A stretch of DNA of 64,000 bases from Pyronema omphalodes (lineage: Eukaryota; Ascomycota; Pezizomycetes; Pezizales; Pyronemataceae), in the NCBI GenBank assembly GCA_024516155.1, contig JAJJXM010000003.1, positions 992,001 through 1,056,000 on the forward strand. The letters run 5' to 3'. Below are positions 1-12,992 of this stretch, one piece after another. The notes below the pieces were generated by a model. That model was not told the DNA's origin, searched no databases, and saw only the letters and a list, made by a program, of their open reading frames with translations. The position numbers and the translations under genes were made by a program. The number at the start of each line of letters is the position of its first letter. Position 1 is the first letter of the stretch.

Positions 1-557
1 AATATTCCCTCCTCCATAATCGCATTAATCTCCGCCAACTTTTGGTTTTCGCTTCGGAGATATGCAATCTCGAGTGTAAGCAGTGAACACCGCTTCTTTA
101 GGGCTTCGTTTTTGTTGATTAATAGCTTCAGTTCGTTTAGTTCAGTGCGGTCTACTGTGTCCTGGAAGATGTTAGTTATGTTTGAAGACAGAAATCTGGG
201 GCGTGGATAGGTGTATTGAGGACTGAAGAGCAGCCCCGGTGACATTCGATGGAATGGAGTCCTTGACGTCATAACCCCAACAACGTCCTCTCACGATCCT
301 CTCCACACTCCTATCCTGTAATCCTTACTCACCACTCCTGCCATTCTCTGCCACCATACCCAGACGTTTGGGAGTATACAAAACGCCGAAACAGCAGGAA
401 TAATATAGCAAATGACAATCCTCGGGTTCTCGAATAGAAGCACGAGTCCAGTGATCAATAACACTAGCCTTACTAGTGATGCAAAGTTGTAGGCGTGGAT
501 ATGCATCGTGTTTGAGCAGGGTTCACAGATCACTGGAGTGCTGGGTTGACAGATCAT
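1..557 (-). CDS. Unrecognised membrane/coiled-coil protein, 5' part (runs off left edge)
   Basis: Read as complement(join(1..161,333..557)). Exon 1 (75 codons from the ATG at 557) holds one or two hydrophobic stretches (around residues 28-66, ending WVWWQRMAGV). A GTGAGT donor at 332 and a CTAAC...CTTCCAG acceptor ending at 162 remove a 171-nt intron in phase 0 and avoid the in-frame TGA at 291-293. Exon 2 continues open to the window edge and is rich in Leu, Lys, Glu and Asn with heptad-like spacing (ELNELKLLINKNEALKKRC, then LRSENQKLAEINAIMEE), so a coiled coil is likely. The expected topology is a short N-terminus, membrane segment(s), then a coiled-coil tail. I recognise no family and the 3' part is missing. 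The in-frame splice fit is the main support; an alternative is two unrelated short ORFs. Confidence 0.45.
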
Positions 558-2825
558 CAGAGGACTGGGGTGTGGCGGGGTGTCGCGTCTGTGGTGGCCG
601 TCGAGCCGTCGAGGCCGTAGGGGGCTAGGGCGGGGACTAGAGGTCGCTGGATGTAATGACTATAATGACTGACGGCTGTGATGCGTACACGAGTATTGTA
701 AATTGGCGAAAAGGTAGGGATTACGAGTATGCGTAGAAATGTTGCTTCGTGGTTTTAAAGCTTGACCTGCGGGTTAAAACTACATCACGGTTGTTGGAGA
801 CCGGTTACTGGCTGAGACTATAACCCCACTTGTACCAGACCTCGCGATTCGGTCGCCGTAAGGGCTTTTGTGCAATAAATGATCGCGAAACTGTAGGTTT
901 TTTTATAGATACAGAAGTATTTGATCTCTAATTCATGCATGAGGCGGCATATACATACGGTAAGGTCAAGTATGTCGAGTGATGCGTTATGAAGGGCCCC
1001 AAGTTCGGCAATAGCTTCACATGTAGTAAACGGCCTTTCAATGCGTTCATCTAGCTAAAGAAGGTATCTACGTCCTGTTATTTCGGAAATATACTTTTTA
1101 GATAAAACGATGATATTTCTATCCCACAGCATGAAACATTAATTGAAGTACGGGACTCGCATTGGATTAACCTCGACAGTCCAAATATTGTTCCCCTTCA
1201 TAAATTGTTGATGACCAATTCATATCACCCCAAAATAATTAGCATAAACTATGTGCAGATGACAAGAATGATATGAGTATATGTGATGGGGAAAGAGGCG
1301 GCGCTTGATGCCATGAGCAGGCTTTCACCTATCCCTCCTGTCGAAAATGCATTGCGTGTGCTCCTGTGAACAGGCTATGAACTATGCTCATAATCGACAA
1401 TCCACCAATTTATCACTTTTTAATTTACGGAAACACGGTACCGGTGGTGGTTTGTAACCCCGAATCCTTCCTTGAAAACTGTTGAGACGATCCGTATCCA
1501 CTTGAAGCTGATCACAAACTGGAGCCAGCATAGGATCTTCGTTCCTTACAAACACGTGGGATGATCAAGCCCGGACTTTGCTTGATAATTGATGTTATGT
1601 CTCGGATGAAGGGGTTTGCCCTAATAGACTGCATCATTAGGTAGTCTCATCATTTCATCCAATCCCCACCTCGAGCGCAGGTTCTGCAGCTGTCATTCAA
1701 CCCCGCTGTCTTAGTCTCCAAGTCTAAGCTGCTCGGACCGTGCCGTGAGATCTCGGGGCCACTACATATCACTGTCATTCGGGCCATCTGGACTCATCTC
1801 AGGTCATCGGCCAAGAAATTCAGCAGGATGGTTATATTTATGGTGTCTATGTGGTGATGATGCACATTCAATGCGGGGGAAGGGTTCCGCCTCGCTCGAT
1901 TGTTCGTCGACGATTAGTGCATCAGGTTCATCTGAGTGCGTGCAGTAGCTTTTCTGTAGACACCAACCAGCCACCTTGTGATGATTTTCGAAGCTCCACT
2001 CCTACACTTTCCATATTTGAATTATCTGTATTTATGCGATTATTTTACGGGGTTGGGGATTTGTCTTGTGTTATGAATTCCGACCTTTTTCCACTTGACC
2101 TGTGCTTCTCGGGTCACTGTCAAACTCCGTCGTATCAGCCACCCATCACTCACCACCCACTATCCGACGCCACTCCAAGCCTTCACCGCCACAGTCGGCC
2201 CGGCTAGAACAGCCGATGCAGCCATCGCACGCGACCGGATAACACGGGATGAGATTGGCAGTTGCGGGGACACAAATCCTCCAATCGCTCTGTTTTCCGT
2301 TGACGGCGCTAGACGATGCGCAGAGAAGCGAGTCGGATGGGGGGAGAATGCTTGGTCATACATAGAATGTTTTGCTAAATGAATTGAAGGAATTGAAGGA
2401 ATTACAGCTGAACGGATAAATAATTCTGATTGCTATCTGGTGGCTTTTTGTGGTGTTTGAGATTGGCTTGATCGGTTTGTGATGGTTCACCTTTCATGTT
2501 TTTCTGTTTAAATTGCATGTTTTCAATCTACCTTGAACACAAACCCCACAACTGCGCGTTCTGGGGCCATGACGAAACCAGCAGAGAAAAAAAACATTTC
2601 CATCTGCACGACTAGCAAGGATGAATCGATATCCGGGCCATATCTGTCGGAGCTATGCGAATTCAGGGAACTGCCTTGCAGTCGGAATGGTAGCTTCAGG
2701 TTCCAAAGTACGTAAAAGCTCGGATTTACTGCAGAGCCGACTTTCTATTCCAGTCTGCTGTTTTTCTCTCTTTCTTTCCTCTCCTTCTCTCTTTCACTCT
2801 CTCGTTAAACCAACAAAGCTACGAA
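558..2825. other. Intergenic, no gene seen
   Basis: Only short overlapping ORFs without recognisable domains or splice-consistent extensions. It must hold the promoters of the left-edge gene (minus) and of the MFS gene (plus). Nothing else is supported. Confidence 0.6.
2756..2803 (+). promoter_or_regulatory. CT-rich leader/promoter tract of the MFS gene
   Basis: A nearly pure pyrimidine tract (TTTTTCTCTC, TTTCTTTCCTCTCC and similar) ends about 20 nt before the ATG at 2826. Such tracts near transcription starts are common in filamentous ascomycetes. No TATA box is evident just upstream. Confidence 0.5.
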
Positions 2826-4673
2826 ATGTCACATACGAACCATGATCAACGACCGGAACTTCAGCTTCAACGAACCTTCTCCGGAGATACTGGCGGTTGT
2901 TTCGGGGGCGACGGCGGAGTTCTCACGGAACCAACGGCACATGAAGGTTGGTGCGAGAGAACGGATACCCGCGATCGGCAACAGCAAGAACAGCGCAAAG
3001 CAGATGTCGACATGGAGAAGCAGGATGCCGAATCGGTGAAAACAGCATCCAGCGACCAAGGAGACGAATGGGAAGTTCGATGGGAGGAAAATGATCCTGA
3101 GAATCCTAGGAATCTAGTAAAATGGAGGAAATGGTTGTGTACCTATGTCGTTTCGTCGGCAAGTTTATGTGTGTGAGTAACCTCAAATACGCGCGCTGAA
3201 TTGATTCTGAGACTTGACCACTAATATATCCTAGAACTTGCGCGAGTTCCATATACACAAGTACATACACTCAGACTGAAAAGGAATACGGTATCTCCAA
3301 GATGCTAGCTATAGCTGGGTTGAGTTTGTTTGTCATGGGTTTAGGCGTTGGTACGTTTAGGGCTCGAGAGTTCAGAGAACACCCATGCCGAGATATTTTT
3401 ACTGACCAAGCAATTTTCTACTCTAGGTCCTATGATTCTCGCGCCTCTTTCAGAGTTCTACGGTCGTCGTCCTATCTACCTCGTATCATTCTCATGTTTC
3501 ACCTTATTACTCCTACCATGCGCATTAGCACCCAACATCATTGTTCTGCTCGTCTTCCGATTCCTCACCGGTATGGCGGGAAGTGCATTCTTATCTGTCG
3601 CCGGTGGAACCGTTGGTGATATGTTCTCTGGCAGTGAATTGGGCGCGCCAATGATGATCTACACCGCGAGTCCGGTACGTGTCCCAGACGTCATTGAATC
3701 CATCGATTTTAGCCCCGTTTTCGGCTACTGACGTCACCCGTTTCTATAGTTCGTCGGTCCCGAACTCGGCCCATTAATCGGAGGTTTCATTAACCAAAAC
3801 GCAAATTGGCGTTGGACCTTCTGGGTGATGATGATTTGGTCCTTCTTTGAGTTTGCAGCGATCTATTTCTTCGTCCCCGAAACCTACAACCCAGTGTTGC
3901 TTCGCCGTCGGGCTATTTCCCTCCGCCAAAAATCCGGCGATGACCGTCACTACGCCCCCATTGAGCGCCTTAATCGAAGCATCCCCAGAACCATTGCCTG
4001 GAGTTGTCTTCGTCCGTTCCAGCTCCTTACTTTCGAACCAATGCTTCTCATGCTCTGTATTTTCACCGCCATTTTGCTCGGAGTTCTCTACCTCTTCTTC
4101 CAAGCCTTTCCCCTCGTTTTCTCCGGAGTCCATGGTTTCGATGTACAAACCACCGGACTAACCTTCCTTGGACTTTTCATCGGTATGATTAGCGGAATCC
4201 TAAGCGACCCTTTCTGGGCCCGTATGCAAGCCAAATTAACCGCGCGAAACAACGGGGTTCGCGAACCCGAATTCCGGCTTTTATCCGGAGTTTTAGGAGG
4301 TATATTGGTTCCCATTGGAATCTTTTGGTTTTCCTGGACGACATTTCCATCTATTCATTGGATTGTTCCTATTATCGCTTCTGTTTTCTTCGGTATTGGA
4401 ACTTTACTTGTTTTTTCTGCCGTATTTACTTTCTTGGTCGAGGCATACCCACTTTATGCCGCGAGTGCCCTGGCTGCCAATTCTTTTGTGAGGAGTTGCT
4501 TCGCTGCTGGATTTCCGCTGTTTAGTGGTGTGTTGTATCAAAAGCTCGGAAACCAATGGGCTGGAAGTGTCCTTGGATTTCTTTGCTTGGTTATGGCGCC
4601 GACTATGGCTGCTTTCATGGTCTGGGGAAAGAAGATTAGAGCGAATTCGAGATTTGCTGGAGGACGGAAGTAG
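2826..4673 (+). CDS. MFS transporter, DHA1 family (drug/polyamine:H+ antiporter type)
   Basis: Model join(2826..3172,3235..3350,3427..3674,3750..4673), 544 aa. The introns (62, 76 and 75 nt) have GTGAGT/GTACGT donors, CTAAT or CTGAC branch sites and TAG acceptors, and all phases agree. The N-terminus (about 110 aa) is hydrophilic and acidic; membrane segments follow, consistent with 12 helices. Family marks are a motif-A-like PLSEFYGRRP (161-170), the antiporter motif-C-like GPELGPLIGG (240-249), NWRW (256-259) and PETYNP (280-285) before the long central loop. These fit the DHA1 group containing yeast Tpo1-like and fungal multidrug facilitators, which export small molecules across the plasma membrane by proton antiport. 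Substrate is not predictable. It stands alone with no biosynthetic neighbours. Confidence 0.9.
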
Positions 4674-6134
4674 GATCATTATGGGGATGATAGATTATTG
4701 GTGAGAGCTGGTGATTTCTGTTAATATGGTGAGGTGATGATGATTGATGAAACTCATAGATGATGATTTGTATATAATTTTCTTTTCTCTTTTATTTCTT
4801 TTTTTTTTGGTGGTTGATTTTGGTTAAATTGTATTATAACCTTGGCATGGAAATGTAACGTAATGTATTTATGTCTCTCATTGATTATGTACTTGCTAGG
4901 TGGCATGGTGCATCAATCTAGTCTTGTGGTGTTGATAGCTGTGTTTTACCACTTTTATCATGTATGCATGACGCTTAATGGGTAAACACATGAAGCAACC
5001 AGCAATTCAAACCCGAGATACAATATTAAAAACCTAGATAAGATAAAGCCAAAGCAAAAGCCAAAGCAAAAGATAAAGAAAAAGATAAAGATAAAGCCAG
5101 AGATAAAACCAACTTTACAATTCGAGATGTACATACGTAATTTCAAAATCAACTACATACAAACTGTACATACATCATAGCGTATATAACGACGGAAAGA
5201 TGCATACATACAAATATAGAATATAGAACATATGCTGTGTATGGAAAACACATACATCGATACATACAGTATACATATGTACAATCACCGATGTGTTGGT
5301 TTATTTCTGGTCCTGATTGATAGCCGGTAGCTTATGAAGTTATAAGGATGCGTTGAATGGTACTAAAACTACCGACTCGTAAAAAATAGAACAAAAAAAA
5401 CTGTGGTTTTGGTGCAATGGACAAATTTTGTTTGATGCAAATTCATAATCTCTTACATGTATTTATTTCGGAAAAAAATGAATAAAAGACCTAAATGAGG
5501 CTTAGAGGTTATGCACGTATATGGAGAGTTGTATGCTTGGAAAAAAATATGGTGGAAGATTAAGATATATATAACTGGATGATAAGACTTATGGAAAGCA
5601 ATAGCATCTGGAAATATTGAAAATATGAATGATACCTGATATTTGATACCTAACATACAGGAATGCAAAATATCCATTGGAAATTTGGAATGCACATGAA
5701 GCCAAAAAAAAAAAATATCATAAGCACGAACTGCATAATTCATAAGTCATAAGTGATATATAATGCATAAATAATAAATAATTGAATATACATGAATGTT
5801 CTATGAATACAGCTGTCTAATAAGATATATTACGCATGATCAACTGTCTCATCTCAGCTAGGTAAATTAAACCAAAACTCAAACCGAAAAAAAAGAGTTT
5901 TTTTTAAAAAAAAAAGAAAAGAAAAAAAGAGAAATAGAGAAATAGAGCAAGAATGCAATCCGAAACTGCTTCTAAAAATTGTATTACGTATCCACGAAAT
6001 TTTTTTTTTGATCACCGTCATCATTATCGATGAAGAATCATCCATCTAACGCTTTTTTTTTAACAATCCAGTTTTCATGGGGCATAATCTTGGAGTATTG
6101 TTTTTTTTGTCCTTTGCTTTAAATAAATCCTAAA

Positions 6135-6187
6135 GTACCATTCAATTCCTCTCAGAATTCACGTGCTTGAGAGGAATTGAATAGTAC
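6135..6187. repeat. Inverted repeat/hairpin, 20-bp arms, 13-nt loop
   Basis: Left arm 6135-6154 (GTACCATTCAATTCCTCTCA) pairs with right arm 6168-6187 (TGAGAGGAATTGAATAGTAC) with one mismatch. The loop GAATTCACGTGCT contains CACGTG. It could be a MITE remnant, a cruciform-forming site or part of a transcribed hairpin. No target-site duplication is obvious. Confidence 0.75.
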
Positions 6188-8669
6188 CGTTATATGCATA
6201 TATAAGTAAGCACATATGCAAATAACTAAACCGAAGAATCCGGTATCATGGTATCATTATATCATCAACACATCTATACCAACCATATCTTGTACCCAGT
6301 ATCCAATATCCCATCATCCCCAGCCTATACCCTGCTTATCCTGCTCATTCTGCTTAGACATACCCCAAAGCACCCCAAAACACCCCAAACCCCATCATCA
6401 CGGGTAACTACAGTGAATACCGGGTAACCACATAGAAAACAAAATTATACCCCCAGCCTCGAACCCTGGGGCCTGTACTGTATGTACTGTATGTACATAA
6501 CCTAAGAAATAAACAGGGATAATTTTTACTGGGGCGTGGAAGGTATCACGATGTTTTATATACTTGTGAATCATATGAATCGTATGAATCGCATGGATTG
6601 CATGCTGTGTTACCCCCCCCCCCCCCTCCCCAAACTTGGCTGTGTAGTTGGGTGGTTAAATGGTCGGATGGTTAGGTATTTTGGTATTACGACGGGATAT
6701 TATGATATTATGATATGTAGCTCGCCTCTTTTTTGGTTTCTGTTTCAGCTTCTTAGGTTCAAGGGATAGAGGAAGAAGTTTGTTTCATCTTCGGCTGCGG
6801 TTTGGGGGTTTGAAGCTTACAGTTTCTTTATTTGAATTTCAATTTGAATTTTATAGCTAGCCTGTAGTTTAAACATAGATGATGAATGATGGTTGGTGAA
6901 TTACGGATGATAGATGATGGATGAGAAGTAATGTAAGTATAAATGCTACTGTCACGTGCTGGAGGATTGGGATGTGTATATATATACAGGTAGCCCGGTA
7001 AGCGTGCTGAAAATATCTTCTGAAATGGAAATTATAGTTATGGATTATGTTATTGATGTACTACGATACATATATATGGATAGGCTACATATCGGAAAAG
7101 GAAGAGATTCTGTCCCCTCTTTAGTCCTACACACAACCTGTATTTTTATCCTCTGGGATAAAACCCTACAAAACTGATTATTCGACCACGGTATTTTAGG
7201 TAATTGCTTTCCATGCTTCTCTTTTTTCCTTTTTCTGCTGTTCCCAAGTTCCCTGGAAATTTTTATCCGAACCCATGGAACTTCCGGGTATATCCCGAGT
7301 CTTGGAATAATTTCCTATATAAATGAAGATGACACCGAGACATTTCCCTACCAGTTACCACCACTACCATTACCAGACCCACAACCGAGACGAGTCAAAT
7401 AGAAAAACAAGTCTCAGGTGGTAAGGAATTAAATAATTTACCAATCCATCCATACTATACCATGTTTCATTCTGGAATCTTGGTTAAGATGAATATCGAA
7501 TATTGTGCAAGAAACATTTATTCTGCCTCCACCTACCAATGGCTACCTTCCACTAACCGGATAAATATTTTCCCAGATATCATATATCATAGATACCAAA
7601 ATATTAGTCAAGATACCACACCACATACATCTACATACAAAGATTCCTCCTTAATCATCTCGATAACTTCCGGTTATTCAAGTATTCACGGTTGCGAAAC
7701 GGGAATGCGAGAGAAAGATGGAAGTGGAGGAGTGTATTCATTCAGAACGATAGTTATCTAGCTCTACGCGTCTACAGAGGAAGATATACACAATGTGGAA
7801 ACTCCACCTCCACGTGCCAGTCACATAAGCCCTAGGTGCGGCCAAGATACCGGAACTCTATATTAGGCGACTTTTAACAATGGTGATGTGTAGTTTATAA
7901 CTCTGTAATACATGTGTAGTCGAATGTCGATATCATACAACTTCGTATGCAACTTTATACATAGACAGATGGGCGGTGGATGGATTGTCTGGGTTATATA
8001 GATAGAGCACAATTGGGTAAAAGTATGATAGAGAATAAAAGATCTGTATAGATGTGATTATAGCGGTGTTGGAAAAGCTTCTGGTGAAAATTTGGGAGAT
8101 GTGGAAGATTTAGGAATTTAGGAACTTAGGAGACAGCAAGCGAATTTGTGTTTGTTTGTTTTTTTCTTTTTCGAGATTTTTCTCAAGTGAATTTTTGTCT
8201 AATTCTTTTTTTTTTTTATTTTTTGACAAAAAAAAAAGATATCCATATGTCGAGGTGTACTGTACGTATTATATGTGTTGACGCTCGACATCATAGAAGC
8301 CAAGATGAAACATAGTCTAGTCAGTCTAATTCTATGATTCGCTTAAAACATATCGAGCTATCCGAGAATGTCGTGCATGGCAGTATATATAGATGTGCAC
8401 TCTAACCATATAGATGTGCACTTCTAGATTATGTACAGCACTACATATGGTGTACGGGCATCATATACGTCGAACATCTACACGTTGGACCTTGAACGTC
8501 TGACGTTACATATAGTGTATACTCGAAGTACTCATAGAATATCTTCCATAGATTTAAGATGATGATGATGATGGCGATAATCGAGATCAGATGGCTTGTA
8601 TGATTCGCAGTATACAGATAGTTTACCCTGACACACGCAGTATCCTCACGTTCCTTCCAAGCCTCTCCC

Positions 8670-8712
8670 AGCAAGTAAGCAAGCAAGTAAGTAAGCAAGC
8701 AAGTAAGTAAGC
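8670..8712. repeat. AAGCAAGT/AAGTAAGT microsatellite
   Basis: Short tandem run of GCAAGTAAGTAA-type units in non-coding DNA, probably slippage-derived. Confidence 0.7.
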
Positions 8713-10079
8713 ATCGTCACGATTCACCGAACTTCCTTGTAACTACCCCAATCCCTGCTGCAGAACCAGACAGACAAGAATCACAGGATCTGTAAACTAA
8801 TCCCGATTCGCAATAGTACTGCAACATCCTTGTAGGACCTAGGTTAGCTAATCATGTGCAGAAAAAGCAGCACAAGACTCAAGACAAGTAGCGGATCATC
8901 GCCGCAGTCGATTTTAGTACATAGCGTTTTATGTATGGTGGTGAAGTTCTGTTATGAACTTGGCTTGAGTTTGTGATGGGTGTTTTGAAGATGCCGACCA
9001 CGAGATTAAGAAGTGGCGTGGTGCCGGTGGCTGGTGGCTCACATGGTGGCTGGACTTACTCTGGCTGAAAAAGACTTATCTTATCCACAGAGACAGAGGA
9101 AGGCTTGAGACATGATAAGGTTATCTATGACTGCCCGGTGAAATAATAGCATCTGTAATTGAAATCGCCGAACTCCTGGCTCGCCGCTCCTGGCGATTAA
9201 ACTCTTGGCCGTATGGGGGGGTGTAAGAACCTAAGGAGCACTGGAGCACTCAGCAGCCGCCACAAAGGTAAAAAAGCAGGGGAAGAGCTTGGAGGCTCAG
9301 GATGATGCTTACATAGAACGGTTTTAGTCATCTTTTAAAGAGGACTAGAGAGGAAACTAGTCAGAAGAGGTTACGCTGCTATGTACACTAATGATCGAGG
9401 GTTCCTGAATATTCGGACTTGAGAAAGAGGCGCTGTGAAAAGAAAACTGTGGGTTTAAGAAGCTACATCTGCTACAAGTAAAATTTGTGACCCCGCGCTG
9501 AAGATCGTCGTTCTTAGGGTTCTCTTACAGACTTCCAGGGTTCGCGGTGAGAGAACCGCAGCAGCTGGAAGTAAAATTGACCTGGGTATGTACAACGTGA
9601 GAATTTTGAGCTTCGCTTTGAGTTGAGAGTTACAGTTCTACATATCAGTCGAACTGTTGAAACAGCCGTGGCCGACAGGCGAACTGTGAGGCTGCCACCA
9701 CCGCCGGGCAAACCAAACTTGGTTACGGAGGACACTTTGACGGCGTGGAAAGAAGATCTCATTTGCCTCGCTTCATTCGCCAATGCGAGGGAATATTCAG
9801 CTGTCGCTTTTCATTCGTGATTTTATTTTTTTTGCGCGGTATTTTACCCTGCATGTGCAAGCCCTGCAATACTATAATCGACAGAGTCTATCTCGTGATT
9901 AATGGGTGAGTACTGAGATTGAACATACACAGACATATTGAACGCAAGACACGACAGTCTTGCTGGAGGTTGGAAGAAGACTGTCCCCGCCAGACTCTCT
10001 CCGCTGGAGAATATCCCCGCTGAAGACCCTTCACTCCAGACCCTCTCCCCTCCTCATCCTCCCTCCTCGAGACACCGAT

Positions 10080-10099
10080 CCCCCCCCCCCCCCCCCCCC
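10080..10099. repeat. Poly-C homopolymer (20 nt)
   Basis: Uninterrupted C tract. Similar G/C runs lie at 6613-6626, 15913-15927, 16013-16027 and 35253-35270. Confidence 0.85.
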
Positions 10100-11759
10100 G
10101 CCGTCACTCGCTACCGTCGCCGGCTATTAGGGGGATTTAGCAAAAATTCTTCGGATATCTCGTGCGTCTGCTTAAGTGTGCGTTAGGGTGACCTTTTGTA
10201 CAGCATGCGGGTGAGTAGACGCATATAAGTAACGGACATGAAAAAAGTTCTGGTAAACATTCGCCGAGGCGCGAGCGTCTTGCATGAAAAAAAAAATTCA
10301 CCACCATACCGGCCCGATGTCTGATCGGATTCCGGTTTACTTTATCGTACTTATCGAGTTCAGTGCTCCTCTGTATATTTGTCGAGAGAAAAGGGCTCTT
10401 GGATGGGAACCGAAAGTGGTGGACGGCACCGTACCACGCGACGCTCGGCTTCTTCTCGGCGTTGCCGCTCACGGGGGAGATCAATGACGTTCCCAACCTG
10501 AACACCCGCAAAAGCCACTGCGAAAGTAACCGTAGAGGCGAAAAGAATAAAAAACATCCTCCTCCAGTTCAACATCTAACATGTCCGCTATGTTTAAATG
10601 ATGGTGTTATGTTTAATCGGTGGTGTCCTCGAGTGTCGCGTCGCTACCACACCATTTCCTAAGCAACATGTTCGAGTTAAACCCAAAAGGCGTAGTGACG
10701 CATTAAAAATTTTGCATTATCTATGGTAGCGTTTTGTATAACGATAGTCATGTGTATGGTGGATGATCCTCACATATGGTGGGACCCGCCGCGCATCGCT
10801 GCACGCTTCTGCACGAAATCGCGCTAATGCGTGACTTTTCAATGCTATTCCCATGATTTTTGCGTTGCTAAATCCCCCTATTCCCACTAACCCATTTTGA
10901 TTCCCTTGTCGGTCTGTAAGCGCATTACTTGCTAGTTCGTGCATACCGAGAGAGGAAAGAGCAAAAGAACAAAAGAGTAAATTCGAAAATCCAAAGTCCC
11001 AGCAGCTTATACATCAAGACAAAGACACGCCCGCCAGCCGACACACACCTTAATCCTCTCCTCCTCCTACTCCTCCTCCCCCACCTCCACCTACACGTCG
11101 AGCTCTAATCGAACGAGGTCAGCGAGCACACGATCGAAAGAAAAAGAATCTCGATAAGCAGTTTGGCCTGAGAAAGAAGAAGACCAGGTTTAGGAACAAG
11201 ATCAAGAAAAGAAACCTGGACCACATGCGAGCGAACGTCCTGTCAAAGATTGAGTGCTTGAGTGATTAATTTTCCCGGTCTTACACCAACAAATCGCTGT
11301 CCCCGCAACCTACTACTCTTCCGCTTCGCCGTTGAGAGAAACAGCATCGTCAAGAGGATCAGTCAACCGAGACACATTCAAGCCAAATCCCTCTTGCGCA
11401 GACACAGCCCCGCCCATTCTACGCACCACCACCGACACCTCGCATCACCACCACAGGCCGCCAACCGAGTCGGATCACCATCCTCAAGACACCACCACAG
11501 GCCGCCAACCGAGTCAAATCACAATCCTCGAGACACCAACCTCCAGTCAGAGGTCTCCAACGCATAGCTTTTCCCTCTTTAGCCGAGCGAATCCCTTCAT
11601 TCCATCGACCTTGAGTTTTTCTACTGTCTTTGTAATAACCGCCTGTCAATTTCAGCCCTACATCAATTCCTACACATCGAGCACGCGACACTCCTGACCT
11701 CCAGAACGAGTCTGCAACCACCGATCGACGACCTTACTCCCCTGTTTGCCACATACTCC

Positions 11760-12961
11760 ATGATGGTCAAATCAGAACCATCACCTATCCAAACGCCGAC
11801 CTCTTTACAGTCGAGCAACAATCCCACGAACGGCAGCAATGGCAACAACGTCGGAGCAGCGGAACCCCAATCGCAACCACCGTCATCATCACAAGCGTCC
11901 TCTGCAGCACAGAGCTCGGTTGCTCGCTCTAACGCAAAAGACCCTTCGAGACCTCGACGAAAAAAGGCGCGGAGAGCTTGCTTCGCCTGTCAGCGCGCTC
12001 ACTTGACATGCGGTAAATACATCTTTCTTCATGCTTTGCTTTGCTTAGCTTAGCTTCCCTTCCCCCGCAAATATCACTGATGACCTGTTACCAGGCGATG
12101 AGCGTCCTTGCCAGCGCTGCATTAAACGCGGTTTACAGGAGCAATGTCACGATGGTGTAAGGAAAAAGGCAAAGTACCTACACGATGCCCCAATAGATGA
12201 CGGTCCTCCTGAATTCGCGCCCCAACCTACGTCATCTCAATCCGGCCAATATGCATATCCCCATCACCATCCGCAGCCGCCCTCCATTACCACCGATATG
12301 CTCCCTCCGGATGGAACCATAAACCCGAATACGATTGAGTCACCCGGAGGCGCGCTAGTTGACCAACAACAAGCGCAAGCATTTTCTCAAGCACCTATGT
12401 TTGACCCGAGCGATCCAGCGTTATTCAATTTCGATATAGCAAGCTTGAATTTTGGATCTCATTATGGAGCACTCGAGTTTGGTGTGCTGGGACAAATGTC
12501 GGGAGGCGGCGCCACCGTAGGTACGCCGGATAATAATAATTCCGGTCCCGGTTCCACATACGGTTATTCACCTGGAGTTGGAGGAGGTGATAGCTATGTT
12601 GGGTTTCCTGCGCCTCAAGACTCGACCATGGAGAGTCAATGGGGTCAGTCACGTGCTTCAAGACAGAGTGCTGCTTCTCAAGGTGATAGCGGTGGTTTTG
12701 CAAATACCTACATGATAGAAGCAGGACCAGGTTCTTTGACATCTCCCTCGCCACCTGTGGAATCCCCTCGACAGGGCTTTACTCCTACCCCCACATCTAC
12801 CGTAGCTACAACTTATGCCGCAGAAGCTCCGGCTCCATTGGGAAGCCCTTCAACAAGCTTCTTCAACTCTACACAAAACCGTCCCGCCCAGCCATCAACA
12901 TTACAACAAGTCCAATCCGCCTCCCGCCAGATGTCCGCTCATGTACAGCCTCAACAACAGC

Positions 12962-12992
<31 letters not shown>

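Larger units (their letters stand above)
4674..11759. other. Long AT-rich intergenic region
   Basis: Seven kilobases without a credible gene. ORFs are short, low-complexity and unspliceable into known families. It contains A/T homopolymers (about 5878-5930, 6001-6064, 8161-8240), a short imperfect AAAGCC/AAAGAT repeat around 5035-5110, a perfect-arm hairpin (6135-6187), C-runs (6613-6626, 10080-10099) and an AAGCAAGT microsatellite (8670-8712). The CT-rich stretch from about 11040 to 11700 is probably the promoter and long 5' leader of the zinc-cluster gene and includes several upstream ATGs. Confidence 0.6.

Noticed and set aside
2095..2382. Short ORFs between the left-edge gene and the MFS gene
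   Set aside because: Overlapping on both strands, no recognisable motif, no spliceable extension found.
10137..10511. 124-codon minus-strand ORF before the zinc-cluster gene
   Set aside because: No domain, overlapped by ORFs in other frames, no coding-like composition.
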